From positions 1-37,598 of the forward strand of contig NZ_JAGGOS010000170.1 in the NCBI RefSeq assembly GCF_018614205.1: a stretch of DNA of 37,598 nt, in the 5' to 3' direction. The notes below the pieces were generated by a model that was not told where the DNA came from, made no database searches, and saw only the letters and a list, made by a program, of their open reading frames with translations. Below, piece after piece: positions 22,748 to 31,211 of this stretch (position 1 is its first letter; each line of letters begins with the position of its first letter). The translations under genes were made by a program, and so were the position numbers. This DNA comes from Streptomyces sp. ISL-36. Lineage in GTDB: Bacteria; Actinomycetota; Actinomycetes; Streptomycetales; Streptomycetaceae.

Positions 22748-24385
22748 TTACGCCTCCCAGACGGCCGCCCCCGTACGGTCATCGGCGTACCCCTTCACCC
22801 TCAGTTGGACGTCGGCGAGGAAGGCGGCGAGTCCGGGCGGCTCCGCGGCGGCCCAGCGCTCGGCGAGCGCCTCGGCCAGGGCCGGTTCGCCGCGCATGGG
22901 CTCGGCGAGACCGTTCGAGGCGAGCAGCAGGGTGTCGCCGGGGCGGGCGACGGAGGCGCGGAAGCGGAACGGTTCCGCGGGGGGCGGGAGCGGTTCCTCC
23001 ACGAAGGGACCGGCGGGCGTGGTGATGCCGAGGTCCATGGTGAGCCTGTCTCCCTCCTCGGTCTCCGAGGGGAGATCGGACGGCGGTCCGGAGGGGGCCC
23101 CGGACGGCGACGGCGGTCCGGAGGCTGTCCCCGACGGCGGCGGCCCGGAGGGCGGTGAGCCGAAGCCGACGACGGGGGCGCCGCTCAGCGCCGCCGGTTC
23201 GGGGATCAGCGGCTCTATGTCCTGCCAGGCGCCGTCGCGCAGCCGGAACAGCCCGCCGCGGCCGATGCCGAAGAAGACCCGGGTACGGCAGCCGGGGTCG
23301 GCGGAGAGCAGCAGGCAGCGCAGGCTCGCGGTGTACTCCTCGGGCTCCATGCCCAGTTCGGCGGCGCGGGCACGGAGCTTGCCGTAGGTGCGGTCGGTGA
23401 GCCGGTGGAGGCCCGACTTGAGGTCGCCGCGGCGGCCGGCCCTGATGTCCTCGGAGAGCCGGGCGTGGCTGCGTCCGACGGCGTCGCCGATCCAGCGGCA
23501 GGCGTCGGCGGCGGCGAGGTGGGCGCCCTCGGATACGCGGGCGCCGGTCGCCACGGCGACGAGCACGAGCGCGGTCTCGTCCTGGCCGAAGCGGGCGGTG
23601 AGCAGGGCGTCCCTGCGGGGTTCGCCGCGGTAGCGGGCGGAGTCGCCGCGCAGTGAGGCGGCGCGCAGGGTGCAGGCGCCGTAGCGGGCGCCGTCGAGGA
23701 CGGTGTCGGCGACCAGTCCCGCGAGTTCACCGGGCCGGGCGGGAGGCAGGGCGGTGGGCTCGGCCTCGTAGGTGGGCGGGCGGCTGCCGATGTGGCCGGT
23801 ACGGGGCCGGGGAACGGCGGCGGTGTCGGCTCGCGCCGCCGGGGCCTCTGGGGTGTCCGGGGTCTTCCGGGCGGGCGGGTCGGGCGGGGCGTCCGGTGTA
23901 GCGGGACCCACGTCCGGTGTAGCGGGACCCGCGTCCGGCCTCGCCGGGCCCATGTCCGGCCTCGCCGGGCCCCTGTCCGGCCTCGCCGGGCCCCTGTCCG
24001 GCCTCGCGGGGCCCATGTCCGGCCTCGCGGGAGCGGCGTCCTGTCCGGCGGGGCCGGTGCCCCGGGCCCCGAGGGGCGGACCGGACGGCGGCGGGGGCGG
24101 AGGCGGCGGTGGCGTCAGCGGGGGTGGGGACGGAGGCGGCGGTGGCGGCGGGACGTCGGGGGGCGGCGGGAACGTGCGCGGGACGCCGTCCGCCTCCGTG
24201 TCGAGGGGTTCCCACGGGGCCCTCTCCTGCCGGGCCGGGGCGCTGTCCCTTCGTACCGCGGCCGGCATGGCCCGGGAGGCGGAGTCGAAGCGGTCGTCCA
24301 GCGTGTCACCCGTCGCGTTCGGCGCGGTGTCCGGCGCCGACTCGTCGTAGAGCTTGTCCCACCAGCTGTCCCCCTGCTGAGTCAT
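22748..24385 (-). CDS. PP2C-like protein with long proline-rich N-terminus
   Basis: The C-terminal half of this 545-residue protein resembles a PP2C-type phosphatase domain: SLRGDSARYRGEPRRDALLTARFG, LVAVATGARVSEGAHLAA, VFFGIGRGGLFRLRDG and DTLLLASNGLAEPM. In canonical phosphatases several of these positions carry metal-binding Asp (GDSR, VADG, DG); here some are altered, so activity is uncertain. The first 230 or so residues are disordered, with runs of proline and a 7-residue tandem repeat (GPARPDM/R). ATG 24385 has AAGGGC upstream. Regulatory interaction through the proline-rich region is inference. Confidence 0.72.
   Translation of the reverse strand: MTQQGDSWWDKLYDESAPDTAPNATGDTLDDRFDSASRAMPAAVRRDSAPARQERAPWEPLDTEADGVPRTFPPPPDVPPPPPPPSPPPLTPPPPPPPPPSGPPLGARGTGPAGQDAAPARPDMGPARPDRGPARPDRGPARPDMGPARPDAGPATPDVGPATPDAPPDPPARKTPDTPEAPAARADTAAVPRPRTGHIGSRPPTYEAEPTALPPARPGELAGLVADTVLDGARYGACTLRAASLRGDSARYRGEPRRDALLTARFGQDETALVLVAVATGARVSEGAHLAAADACRWIGDAVGRSHARLSEDIRAGRRGDLKSGLHRLTDRTYGKLRARAAELGMEPEEYTASLRCLLLSADPGCRTRVFFGIGRGGLFRLRDGAWQDIEPLIPEPAALSGAPVVGFGSPPSGPPPSGTASGPPSPSGAPSGPPSDLPSETEEGDRLTMDLGITTPAGPFVEEPLPPPAEPFRFRASVARPGDTLLLASNGLAEPMRGEPALAEALAERWAAAEPPGLAAFLADVQLRVKGYADDRTGAAVWEA
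23892..24038. repeat. 21-bp in-frame tandem repeat (7 units) in the PP2C-like gene
   Basis: Units start every 21 bases from 23892 to 24018 and encode GPARPDM-type heptads on the minus strand. The central four units are nearly identical. No spacers are present and the reading frame is preserved. Confidence 0.9.
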
Positions 24386-24440
24386 GCCCTTATTGTCCAC
24401 CGCGCAGGCCGCATGAAAACGGGACATCCGGAAAAAGGTG

Positions 24441-24488
24441 GGTCCGCCGGGCGACCCCACCCCCCACGGGAAGGACGCCCGGCGGACC
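24441..24488 (-). terminator. Terminator of the subtilisin gene
   Basis: A perfect 13-bp stem (24441-24453 with 24476-24488) and a 22-base loop lie directly downstream of the protease stop at 24496. Confidence 0.7.
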
Positions 24489-24495
24489 GGCGTGA

Positions 24496-27400
24496 TCAGC
24501 GCACGTCGTAAGCGCGGACCACGGTCTGGGTGACGGAGTTGCCCCGGGCGTCCGCCAGTTCGGTCTTCAGGGTGACCGGCTTGCCGGCCGCGCCCGCGTG
24601 GTTCACGGTCGCGGTCCACTCACCGCCCTGCTGCGAGACCTGCGCCTGCGTCCAGGTCGTGCCTCCGTCGTAGGAGTACGAGAGCCTGGCCGAGGTGAGC
24701 GCGGCGGGCGTGTAGCCCGCGTGACCCGTCGCGGTGAGGCCGATCTTCTGGCCGTCGGTCGCGGCGAGGGTCTTGAGGCCGTCCTCCGGCAGGTTGTACC
24801 GGGGGAAGAGAATCGGGATGCCTTGAGAGTAGACGCTCTCGTCAAGCTTCGAGGTGAATTTCCATACGGAGTTGACGGATGTGGAGCGCGCCCACACCTT
24901 GCTGCCGATCTTCATGGTGTTCTGTTCGAGCGTGTACGTGCCGTGTTCGGACGGTACGTCGAAGACTCCGAACGGCCATGCGGTCTGGCCGAGCACCTGG
25001 CCGTCCTTGCTCAGACGGACGTTGCCGATGTCCCCGAAGGAACCGGCCTGGGCGTAGTGGGTGTTGTCGCCCCACATGGCGTCGGCGAAGCCGATGAGGT
25101 TGCCCTGTCGCTCGGCGACGAGCGCCGGCCTTCCGGCCGCGTCGAGCGGGGCGGTCGGGGCCACGACGCCGTCGTACCAGCGCTCGGCGCGTTTCTCCCC
25201 CGGCGTGTAGGCGTGCCGGGTGCCGATCATGAACTCGCCGAACGGGAAGCTGGAGGAGAGGACCTGCTCCCACCGGGTGTCGCCGGCCGTGTAGAACTCC
25301 GTCCGGGTGCCCGGCGCCGGGACCGGCTCGAACGCGCCGAAGAAGACGGCGGTGCCGTCCGGCCGGTAGGCCGCCGGGTTGTCGACGAAGTCGGTGGCGA
25401 GACCCATGGAGCCATAGGTGGACTCGGTGCGGCCCAGCTGCCCGTCGCGGACCCGGTAGACCTTGTCGTCGCGGATCGTCCCGGTCTCGGGGAAGGCCAG
25501 GTCGTAGAGGTACGGGCTCTTCGCGGTGGCCTTCCAGGCGAGGGTGACCTCGCCGGCGGAGAGCTTCGTGAGCAGCGCCGCGCCTTCGGTGGAGTCGACG
25601 GCGAGGACCGGGAACCCGGCTCCCGTGAAGCCGGCGGTCGGGTACCAGCGGACCGGTGACGTGCGGTACGCGAGGACCGCGACGGCGCCCGCCGCTTTCG
25701 CGTTCCGTGCGACGGTGACCGCGCTCTCGGAGGTGTCGGGGAAACGGACCAGGGCGATACGGCCCTGGACTCCGGCGGCCTTCAGTTCCTCCGGCGTGCC
25801 GGTGCCCGCGTCGACGAGCCGAGCCGAGCCGGTGCCGTCGAGGTTGTCGGAGCCGAGGGAGGCGGTGACCGGGTGCAGGGCCAGGCCGTCGGCCGTCCTC
25901 AGTTCCGAGATCAGCGGGGCGGCGGAGCGCCAGTAGCTGCCGAACTCGAAGTCGCCCTCAGCGGCGCGCCCTTCGACCGAGGCGTAGTAGCCGCGGAGCG
26001 TACGGGCGCCGCCCGCCGTGCCGGCGTGCAGCCAGGTGTCGTCCCAGGAGCGGGAGAACGCGAGGGTGGCGCCGCGCAGTTCACCGGGCTTGTCGGTCAC
26101 GACCGAGAGCCGGTGCGCCGTGCGGGCGTCGAGGACGACGGTGGTGTCCTTCTTCAGCTCGATCTGGGGGCGGGCCAGGTAGCTGAGCGAGTCGTACAGC
26201 GTGGCGCCCTCTCCCGCGTCGGGGGTGGTGACGAAGGAGGAGAGGAAGTAGCTGCCGGGGCGCAGCCGGAAGACCTGGTCGGTGGCGCCCTCGTTGAAGC
26301 GGCGCTCGCCGCTCGCGTCGTCGGTGCCGATGACGTCGAGGGACGACGCCCCGTCGGCGGGCTCGCCCTGACGGTCGATCATCTTGACGCGCAGGGTGAC
26401 GGTCTCGGGCTGGACGTACAGGGAGAACGGCGTCGAGACGGAGACCCCGCCCGCGCCGGTGGCGATCACGCGGCCGGTGACGTCGCCGTACTGGGCGCGC
26501 TCCAGAGGGGCGGCCGGGTCGAGGTGCAGCGGGACCTCTACGGTGGTGCCGGCCGGGACGGTCACGGTGCGCTTGCCGAGGCGTGCGAGGGAGGACCGGA
26601 CGCGTGAGCCGTCGTTGCCGGTGACCCTCTCGACGGCGAGGGTCAGGGTGACGGCCTTGCCGGAGGTGTTGGTGTACGGGACGGAGACCGTGGTCCGGTC
26701 GCTGGGGTCCTGGGGCCAGTTGAAGGTGCCGCCCTGGACGGCTCCGGCGCCGAGGACCGTCTGGTCGACGGCGGCCTTGACGTCGAGTCGGCCTCCGCCG
26801 ACCTCGCGGACGTCGCCGGGGACGGCGCTGTCGGCGGAGGAGACGAGCGCGGCCTTGATCTGCCGGCCGGTCCAGTCGGGGTGGCGCTGCTTGACGACGG
26901 CGGCGGCGCCCGCGACGTGCGGGGTGGCCATCGACGTACCGGACATCGACTGGTAGGCGTACACGCCCCGGCCGCCCGCGGCGGCGGCGGAGATGGCGAC
27001 GCCGGGAGCGGCGATCTCCGGCTTGAGGGTGTGGTTGACGATCGTCGGGCCGCGGCTGGAGAAGTACGCGGTGGAGTCGTCGCGGTCGGTGGCGCCGACG
27101 GTCAGCACGTCGGGGGCGCAGCCGGGAGAGGAGACGGTGTTCAGGGTCGGGCCGGAGTTGCCGGCGGCTATCACGAACAACGTGCCCTCGTTCTGGGCGA
27201 GTTCCTGGGCCGCGGTGCTCATCGGGTCGGTGCAGTCGGTCGGTACGGGGCTGCCGAGGCTCATGGAGACGACGTCGGCGCCCTGGGCGACGGCCCACTC
27301 CATGCCGGCGATGATCCAGGAGGCGGCGCCGGAGCCCGAGTCGTTGAGGACCTTGCCGTTGAGGAGGTCCGCCCCCGGCGCGACGCCCTTCTTCTTTCCG

Positions 27401-28257
27401 CCGCTCGCGGCGCCGGAGCCGCCTACGGTGGAGAGGGTGTGGGTGCCATGGCCCTGGCGGTCGTCGGCGGTGTCGGAGTCGGTGAAGTTCTCCGACGCGA
27501 CCCGGCCCCTGAGGTCGGGGTGGTCGACGTCGGCTCCGGTGTCGAGGACGGCGACCTTGGTGCCCGTGCCGTCGAAGCCGGCGGCCCAGGCCTCGGGGGC
27601 GTGGACCTGCTTCGTGGAGCGCTCCAGGGTGGCCTCGACCTTGCGGTCCAGCCAGAGCTTCTTGAGGCCCGTCGCGGTCCGCGCGGCGGGGGCGTCCACG
27701 TCCGCCCAGAAGGTGGCGGCGCGCTTCTTGTCGGCCTGGAGGGCGACCCCGTCGACGGTCTTCAGCACCTGGCCGCGCCGGGCGCCGCGCGGGGTGGCCG
27801 GCGGCGCGGAGCGGGCGAGGTCGGCGCCGTAGACGGCGATGAGCGGGAGCGTCGTCGTGGCGGCGTCGTCGTAGCCCTGGCGGATCAGGCCGGTGACGTT
27901 GAAGAGCTCCTCGTCGACGCGGTCCGCGGCGAGCGCGGCGGTGGCGCCCTCGGGGTAGACGTACAGGTCCTGGCCCGAGCGGCGGGTCTGGACGAAGGGC
28001 ACGGTCCCGTCCTCGCGGGGCAGGGCGGCCGCGGCCGCGTTGCCCGCCGCGTCCCGGGTGACCAGGACACGGTCCCCCGTGACCAGGGTGACGGTGGCGG
28101 TCCGTTGCCCGGCGCGGGCGGAGGCCTCGCTGCCGACCAGCGGTCGATTGCCGGTCGGGTCGTCCTGCGGCGCGGCGGCCGTGGACGGCGCGACCGCGGT
28201 GACGGCCAGGACGGCGGCGGTCGCCGCCCCCAGGGCCGTACGCGAAATCGGGCGCAT
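24496..28257 (-). CDS. Secreted S8-family (subtilisin-like) serine protease, 1253 aa
   Basis: The signal peptide MRPISRTALGAATAAVLAVT ends near APSTAAA. A prodomain extends to about residue 215. The catalytic domain shows Asp239 (VAVLDTGADVDHPDL), His270 (GHGTHTLS), oxyanion Asn367 (AAGNSG) and Ser442 (SMSGTSMATPHVAG). A very long C-terminal region follows with Ig/fibronectin-like stretches and a PA-like insert (GRIALVRFPDTSESAVTVARNAKAAGAVAVLAY, quoted in part: AKAAGAVAVLAY). This is a common large Streptomyces exoprotease architecture. ATG 28257 is preferred because GGGGAGAG precedes it; ATGs at 28269 and 28284 would only lengthen the signal. A much longer open frame upstream is spurious. 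The divergent regulator at 28510 is a plausible controller. Confidence 0.92.
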   Translation of the reverse strand: MRPISRTALGAATAAVLAVTAVAPSTAAAPQDDPTGNRPLVGSEASARAGQRTATVTLVTGDRVLVTRDAAGNAAAAALPREDGTVPFVQTRRSGQDLYVYPEGATAALAADRVDEELFNVTGLIRQGYDDAATTTLPLIAVYGADLARSAPPATPRGARRGQVLKTVDGVALQADKKRAATFWADVDAPAARTATGLKKLWLDRKVEATLERSTKQVHAPEAWAAGFDGTGTKVAVLDTGADVDHPDLRGRVASENFTDSDTADDRQGHGTHTLSTVGGSGAASGGKKKGVAPGADLLNGKVLNDSGSGAASWIIAGMEWAVAQGADVVSMSLGSPVPTDCTDPMSTAAQELAQNEGTLFVIAAGNSGPTLNTVSSPGCAPDVLTVGATDRDDSTAYFSSRGPTIVNHTLKPEIAAPGVAISAAAAGGRGVYAYQSMSGTSMATPHVAGAAAVVKQRHPDWTGRQIKAALVSSADSAVPGDVREVGGGRLDVKAAVDQTVLGAGAVQGGTFNWPQDPSDRTTVSVPYTNTSGKAVTLTLAVERVTGNDGSRVRSSLARLGKRTVTVPAGTTVEVPLHLDPAAPLERAQYGDVTGRVIATGAGGVSVSTPFSLYVQPETVTLRVKMIDRQGEPADGASSLDVIGTDDASGERRFNEGATDQVFRLRPGSYFLSSFVTTPDAGEGATLYDSLSYLARPQIELKKDTTVVLDARTAHRLSVVTDKPGELRGATLAFSRSWDDTWLHAGTAGGARTLRGYYASVEGRAAEGDFEFGSYWRSAAPLISELRTADGLALHPVTASLGSDNLDGTGSARLVDAGTGTPEELKAAGVQGRIALVRFPDTSESAVTVARNAKAAGAVAVLAYRTSPVRWYPTAGFTGAGFPVLAVDSTEGAALLTKLSAGEVTLAWKATAKSPYLYDLAFPETGTIRDDKVYRVRDGQLGRTESTYGSMGLATDFVDNPAAYRPDGTAVFFGAFEPVPAPGTRTEFYTAGDTRWEQVLSSSFPFGEFMIGTRHAYTPGEKRAERWYDGVVAPTAPLDAAGRPALVAERQGNLIGFADAMWGDNTHYAQAGSFGDIGNVRLSKDGQVLGQTAWPFGVFDVPSEHGTYTLEQNTMKIGSKVWARSTSVNSVWKFTSKLDESVYSQGIPILFPRYNLPEDGLKTLAATDGQKIGLTATGHAGYTPAALTSARLSYSYDGGTTWTQAQVSQQGGEWTATVNHAGAAGKPVTLKTELADARGNSVTQTVVRAYDVR

Positions 28258-28509
28258 CGCTCTCCCCATCTGATTCCGGACCATAGGCAGGCAAAAACGC
28301 CTGTGCCCGGAGGCTGTTGGTGCTGCGGTGCCGCCACATTGGCAGAGGTGAGGGTGGTGCAGGGATGATGAGCGCGGCGGGAATGCGTCGTGGCCGATTC
28401 CCGCCATGGCACCAACGGAACGAATGCGTCCGCTGAACGTCCGGGGAAGTCCGGTGCGTCCGGGGGCGTCGGGCACGTCCGGAGAGATCCGGCGAGGGGT
28501 GGGGCGACG

Positions 28510-29493
28510 ATGCTGGGAGCGATAGGTCTCGACGAACGGCAGGAGTCCGCGTACCGGGCGCTCGTCGCGCTGGGCGCGGCCGAGGTGACGGACCTGGCCC
28601 ACCGGCTCGCCCTCCCGGAGACGGACACCGAACGGGCGCTGCGGCGTCTGGAGGCGCAGGGCCTGGCCGCGCAGTCCTCGGCCAGGACCGGGCGGTGGGT
28701 GGCGGCCCCGCCCGGGGTCGCGCTGGGCGCGCTGCTCACCCAGCAGCGGCACGAGCTGGAGCAGGCGGAGCTGGCGGCGGCGCTGCTCGCGGAGGAGTAC
28801 CGGGCGGAGGCGACGGAGCCCGCCGTCCATGACCTGGTGGAGGTGGTGACCGGCGCGAGCGCCGTGAGGCACCGCTTCCTCCAGCTGCAGCTGGGCGCGA
28901 CCGAGGAGGTCTGCGCGCTCGTGACGGGGAAGCCGATCGCGGTGAGCGGCATGGAGAACGACGCGGAGGAGCTGGCGGCCGGCCGGGGCGTGGCCTACCG
29001 GGTGGTCGTGGAGCGCGAGGTGCTGACGCTGCCGTCGGGGATCGTCGAGCTGTCGGCGGCGCTCGGCCGCGACGAGCGGATCCGGGTGGTGGACCGGGTC
29101 CCCACCAAGCTGGTGGTCGCGGACCGGAACCTGGCGATGGTGCCGCTGACGGGCCGGGGCGCGGAGCCGGCGGCGCTGGTGGTGCACGCGAGCGGGCTCC
29201 TGGAGTCCCTGATGGGCCTCTTCGAGGCGGTCTGGCGCGACGCGCTCCCGCTGCGCCTCGGCGCGGGCGCGCAGGTCACCGAGGCGGAGGCGCAGGGCCC
29301 CGACGCGACGGACCTGGAGATCCTCTCGCTGCTGCTCGCCGGCATGACCGACGCGAGTGTGGCCAAGCAGCTCGACCTGGGCCTGCGGACGGTACAGCGC
29401 CGGGTGAAGGGCCTGATGGAGCTGACGGGTGTGACGACGCGCCTCCAGCTGGGGTGGCACGCGTACGAGAAGGGGTGGGTGGCGCGGGGGTAG
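28510..29493 (+). CDS. TrmB-like / LuxR-type HTH regulator
   Basis: The N-terminus (MLGAIGLDERQESAYRALV, then a wHTH ending ALRRLEAQGLAAQ) resembles TrmB-type sugar or protease regulators. The middle carries a PLD-like/effector-type domain (AVRHRFLQLQLGATEEVCAL). The C-terminus is a LuxR-type HTH (DLEILSLLLAGMTDASVAKQ followed by LDLGLRTVQRRV). Length is 327. It is transcribed away from the large subtilisin gene across 252 bases, so autoregulation and control of the protease are reasonable guesses. Many Streptomyces encode such single-chain regulators beside secreted proteases. A short hairpin overlaps the stop codon. Confidence 0.82.
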   Translation: MLGAIGLDERQESAYRALVALGAAEVTDLAHRLALPETDTERALRRLEAQGLAAQSSARTGRWVAAPPGVALGALLTQQRHELEQAELAAALLAEEYRAEATEPAVHDLVEVVTGASAVRHRFLQLQLGATEEVCALVTGKPIAVSGMENDAEELAAGRGVAYRVVVEREVLTLPSGIVELSAALGRDERIRVVDRVPTKLVVADRNLAMVPLTGRGAEPAALVVHASGLLESLMGLFEAVWRDALPLRLGAGAQVTEAEAQGPDATDLEILSLLLAGMTDASVAKQLDLGLRTVQRRVKGLMELTGVTTRLQLGWHAYEKGWVARG

Positions 29494-29513
29494 GCGGGGG
29501 CCCTTGCCCCGCC
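29493..29513 (+). terminator. Short GC hairpin after the LuxR-type gene
   Basis: A 7-bp stem GGCGGGG/CCCCGCC with a 7-base loop begins at the last base of the stop codon. It is short, so efficiency is uncertain. Confidence 0.5.
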
Positions 29514-29599
29514 CGTCCCCGGGCACAGGTGCCTCAGCCCCATAGCCCGTACGTACGGTGCGACCTGCGAGAACACCCGGGATCCTGCACGCTTGGCAG

Positions 29600-30082
29600 A
29601 TGGGTGTGTGGCAGCTGTTGCTGGTCGCGATGGTGATGCTGCTCGGCCTGTTCGGGGTGCTGGCTCCCGGCGTGCCGGGGCCGTGGCTGGTGTGGGCCGC
29701 GATGCTCTGGTGGTCCCTCAACGAGCAGACCGGGCTCGCCTGGATCCTGCTCGTCTCCTCGACGGCGCTGCTCCTGCTCACCCAGGTGGTGGTGTGGCAG
29801 CTGCCGCAGCGGCGGCTGCGCGGGATCGGGATCACCCGACGGATGGTGACGTACGCCGGGGTCGGCGCGTTCCTCGGCTTCTTCCTGGTCCCGGTGCTCG
29901 GCGCGGTCCCCGGCTTCGTCGGCGGCATCTACCTCTCCGAACGCCTCCGCCTCGGCGGCCACGGCCAGGCCCGGGCTTCCACGCGCATGGTGATGCGGGC
30001 GGCGGGGACGAGCGTTCTGGTGGAGCTGTTCTCCTGTCTGCTGATCGCCGGGGCGTGGGTGGGAGCGGTGATCGGGGGCTGA
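29600..30082 (+). CDS. DUF456 membrane protein
   Basis: A 160-residue protein with four to five hydrophobic helices. The DUF456 pattern is seen in LAPGVPGPWLVWAAML, FLGFFLVPVLGAVPGFVGG and the C-terminal hydrophobic helix. The family is widespread and of unknown function. ATG 29600 begins MGVWQLLLVAMVML at the first membrane segment; an upstream in-frame ATG at 29558 would add a non-conserved leader. The gene lies alone, followed by a small inverted-repeat element. Confidence 0.78.
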   Translation: MGVWQLLLVAMVMLLGLFGVLAPGVPGPWLVWAAMLWWSLNEQTGLAWILLVSSTALLLLTQVVVWQLPQRRLRGIGITRRMVTYAGVGAFLGFFLVPVLGAVPGFVGGIYLSERLRLGGHGQARASTRMVMRAAGTSVLVELFSCLLIAGAWVGAVIGG

Positions 30083-30085
30083 GGT

Positions 30086-30267
30086 CCCAGGGAGTGTCCG
30101 CAAAGTATCGCCGTCCGCCCGAAGGGCGGGGCCCGCGGCGTCCGGGGCGTGCGATCGCAAGGCGCCGGGATGCCCTCGTAGCGGAGCTACTTGGGCATTT
30201 CGGCAACGCAGCGAGGGCGCGTGCCGGGCGTCGTGGGGCAGGCGAGACTTTACGGACACGACCTAGG
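30086..30267. mobile_element. MITE-like element with terminal inverted repeats
   Basis: The ends 30090-30111 and 30242-30263 are inverted copies matching at 18 of 22 positions, around GTGTCCGCAAAGT on the left and ACTTTACGGACAC on the right. Similarity extends outward to CCCAGG and CCTAGG. The 130-bp interior has hairpins but no ORF of note, and no transposase is present. Short elements with such ends are common in Streptomyces genomes and are thought to be moved by a transposase acting in trans. No convincing target duplication was seen. Confidence 0.6.
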
Positions 30268-30335
30268 TCTCCGGTCCGCGCGGGTTCCGTCCAGGCGCCG
30301 ATGTGCCGGAGTGGTCGGCGCGTGATGCTGACCGC

Positions 30336-30764
30336 ATGAGGGATTTCGAGGGTTTCAGCGACGACGAACGCGCCTATCTCCAGAGCCAGCGCCTGGGCCG
30401 GATGGCCACGGTCGACCCGCAGGGCCAGCCGCAGGTCAATCCGGTGGGCTTCTTCCCGCAGGACGACGGCACGGTCCTGGTGGGCGGGCTGGCCATGGGC
30501 CGTACGAAGAAGTGGCGCAATCTGCGGACCAATCCCAAGGTGGCGCTGGTCGTCGACGACCTCGCGAGCGTACGGCCCTGGCAGGTGCGTGGTGTGGAGA
30601 TCCGGGGCGAGGCCGAGCTCCTCGTGGGGCCGCACGGGCTCGGCCCGCACTTCAGCGAGGAGGTCATCCGGATCCACCCGCACCGGATCCACAGCTGGGG
30701 CCTTCCCGGGCCCGCGGAGGCTACGGCGGCTACGGGGCCTGCGGAAGGTCGATCTGGTACTTGA
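30336..30764 (+). CDS. PPOX-class F420/FMN-dependent oxidoreductase family protein
   Basis: The pyridoxamine-oxidase-like split-barrel fold is recognisable from MRDFEGFSDDERAYLQSQRL, GRMATVDPQGQPQVNPVGF, GRTKKWRNLRTNPKVALVVDD and the typical end RIHPHRIHSWGL. Actinobacterial members with this pattern generally bind F420 and reduce small molecules, and the true substrate is unknown. The 142-residue product has an extra Ala/Gly-rich tail after SWGL. Its last 35 bases overlap the convergent acetyltransferase gene. ATG 30336 begins the conserved domain. Confidence 0.85.
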   Translation: MRDFEGFSDDERAYLQSQRLGRMATVDPQGQPQVNPVGFFPQDDGTVLVGGLAMGRTKKWRNLRTNPKVALVVDDLASVRPWQVRGVEIRGEAELLVGPHGLGPHFSEEVIRIHPHRIHSWGLPGPAEATAATGPAEGRSGT

Positions 30765-31194
30765 TGAACCCGGTGTTCCTGGCCACCTTGTCGTAGAGCC
30801 GGCGGGCCGTGGTGTTGGACTCCTGGGTGTTCCAGTAGACCCGGTCGCAGCCCTGGGTCTTCGCCCACCGGCCGACGGCCGCGATGAGGGCGCCGGCCAC
30901 GCCCTTGCCGCGCGCCTCGGGCTCGGTGAAGAGGTCCTGCAGGTAGCAGACGTCCGGGCCGGAGGTGCTGGGGTGGACGAGGAAGTGGGTGAAGCCGACG
31001 AGCCGTCCGTCGAGGCGGGCGGCCAGCGCGTGCAGCCGGGCGTCGTCCTGGAAGGCCTGCCAGGCGCGCTCGTACATCTCGGGGCCTTCGGTACGGCCGT
31101 AGAAGTCGATGTAGGCGCGGAAGTGCCGCTCCCAGGCCTCGCGGTCCTCGGGGCCGAGCCGGTCGACGGTGATCGTGGATGTCATGCCAGTCAT
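30730..31194 (-). CDS. GNAT-family N-acetyltransferase
   Basis: This 154-residue protein has the acetyl-CoA-binding loop in the form FTEPEARGKGVAGALIAAVG (R/Q-x-x-G-x-A region), followed by VYWNTQESNTTARRLYDKVA and FIKYQIDL, all typical GNAT motifs. Substrate unknown. Two start codons are possible, 31194 and 31185 (MTSTITVDRL), neither with a strong ribosome site; the longer is listed. It lies 17 bases downstream of the Ada-AlkA gene on the same strand and may share its transcript, and it overlaps the PPOX gene convergently. Confidence 0.85.
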   Translation of the reverse strand: MTGMTSTITVDRLGPEDREAWERHFRAYIDFYGRTEGPEMYERAWQAFQDDARLHALAARLDGRLVGFTHFLVHPSTSGPDVCYLQDLFTEPEARGKGVAGALIAAVGRWAKTQGCDRVYWNTQESNTTARRLYDKVARNTGFIKYQIDLPQAP

Positions 31195-31211
31195 GGGGGC
31201 ATTGTGCCTGG

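Noticed and set aside
28258..29928. Extension of the subtilisin frame far upstream (1810 codons in total)
   Set aside because: It would run antisense through the TrmB/LuxR gene; a signal peptide and ribosome site place the start at 28257.
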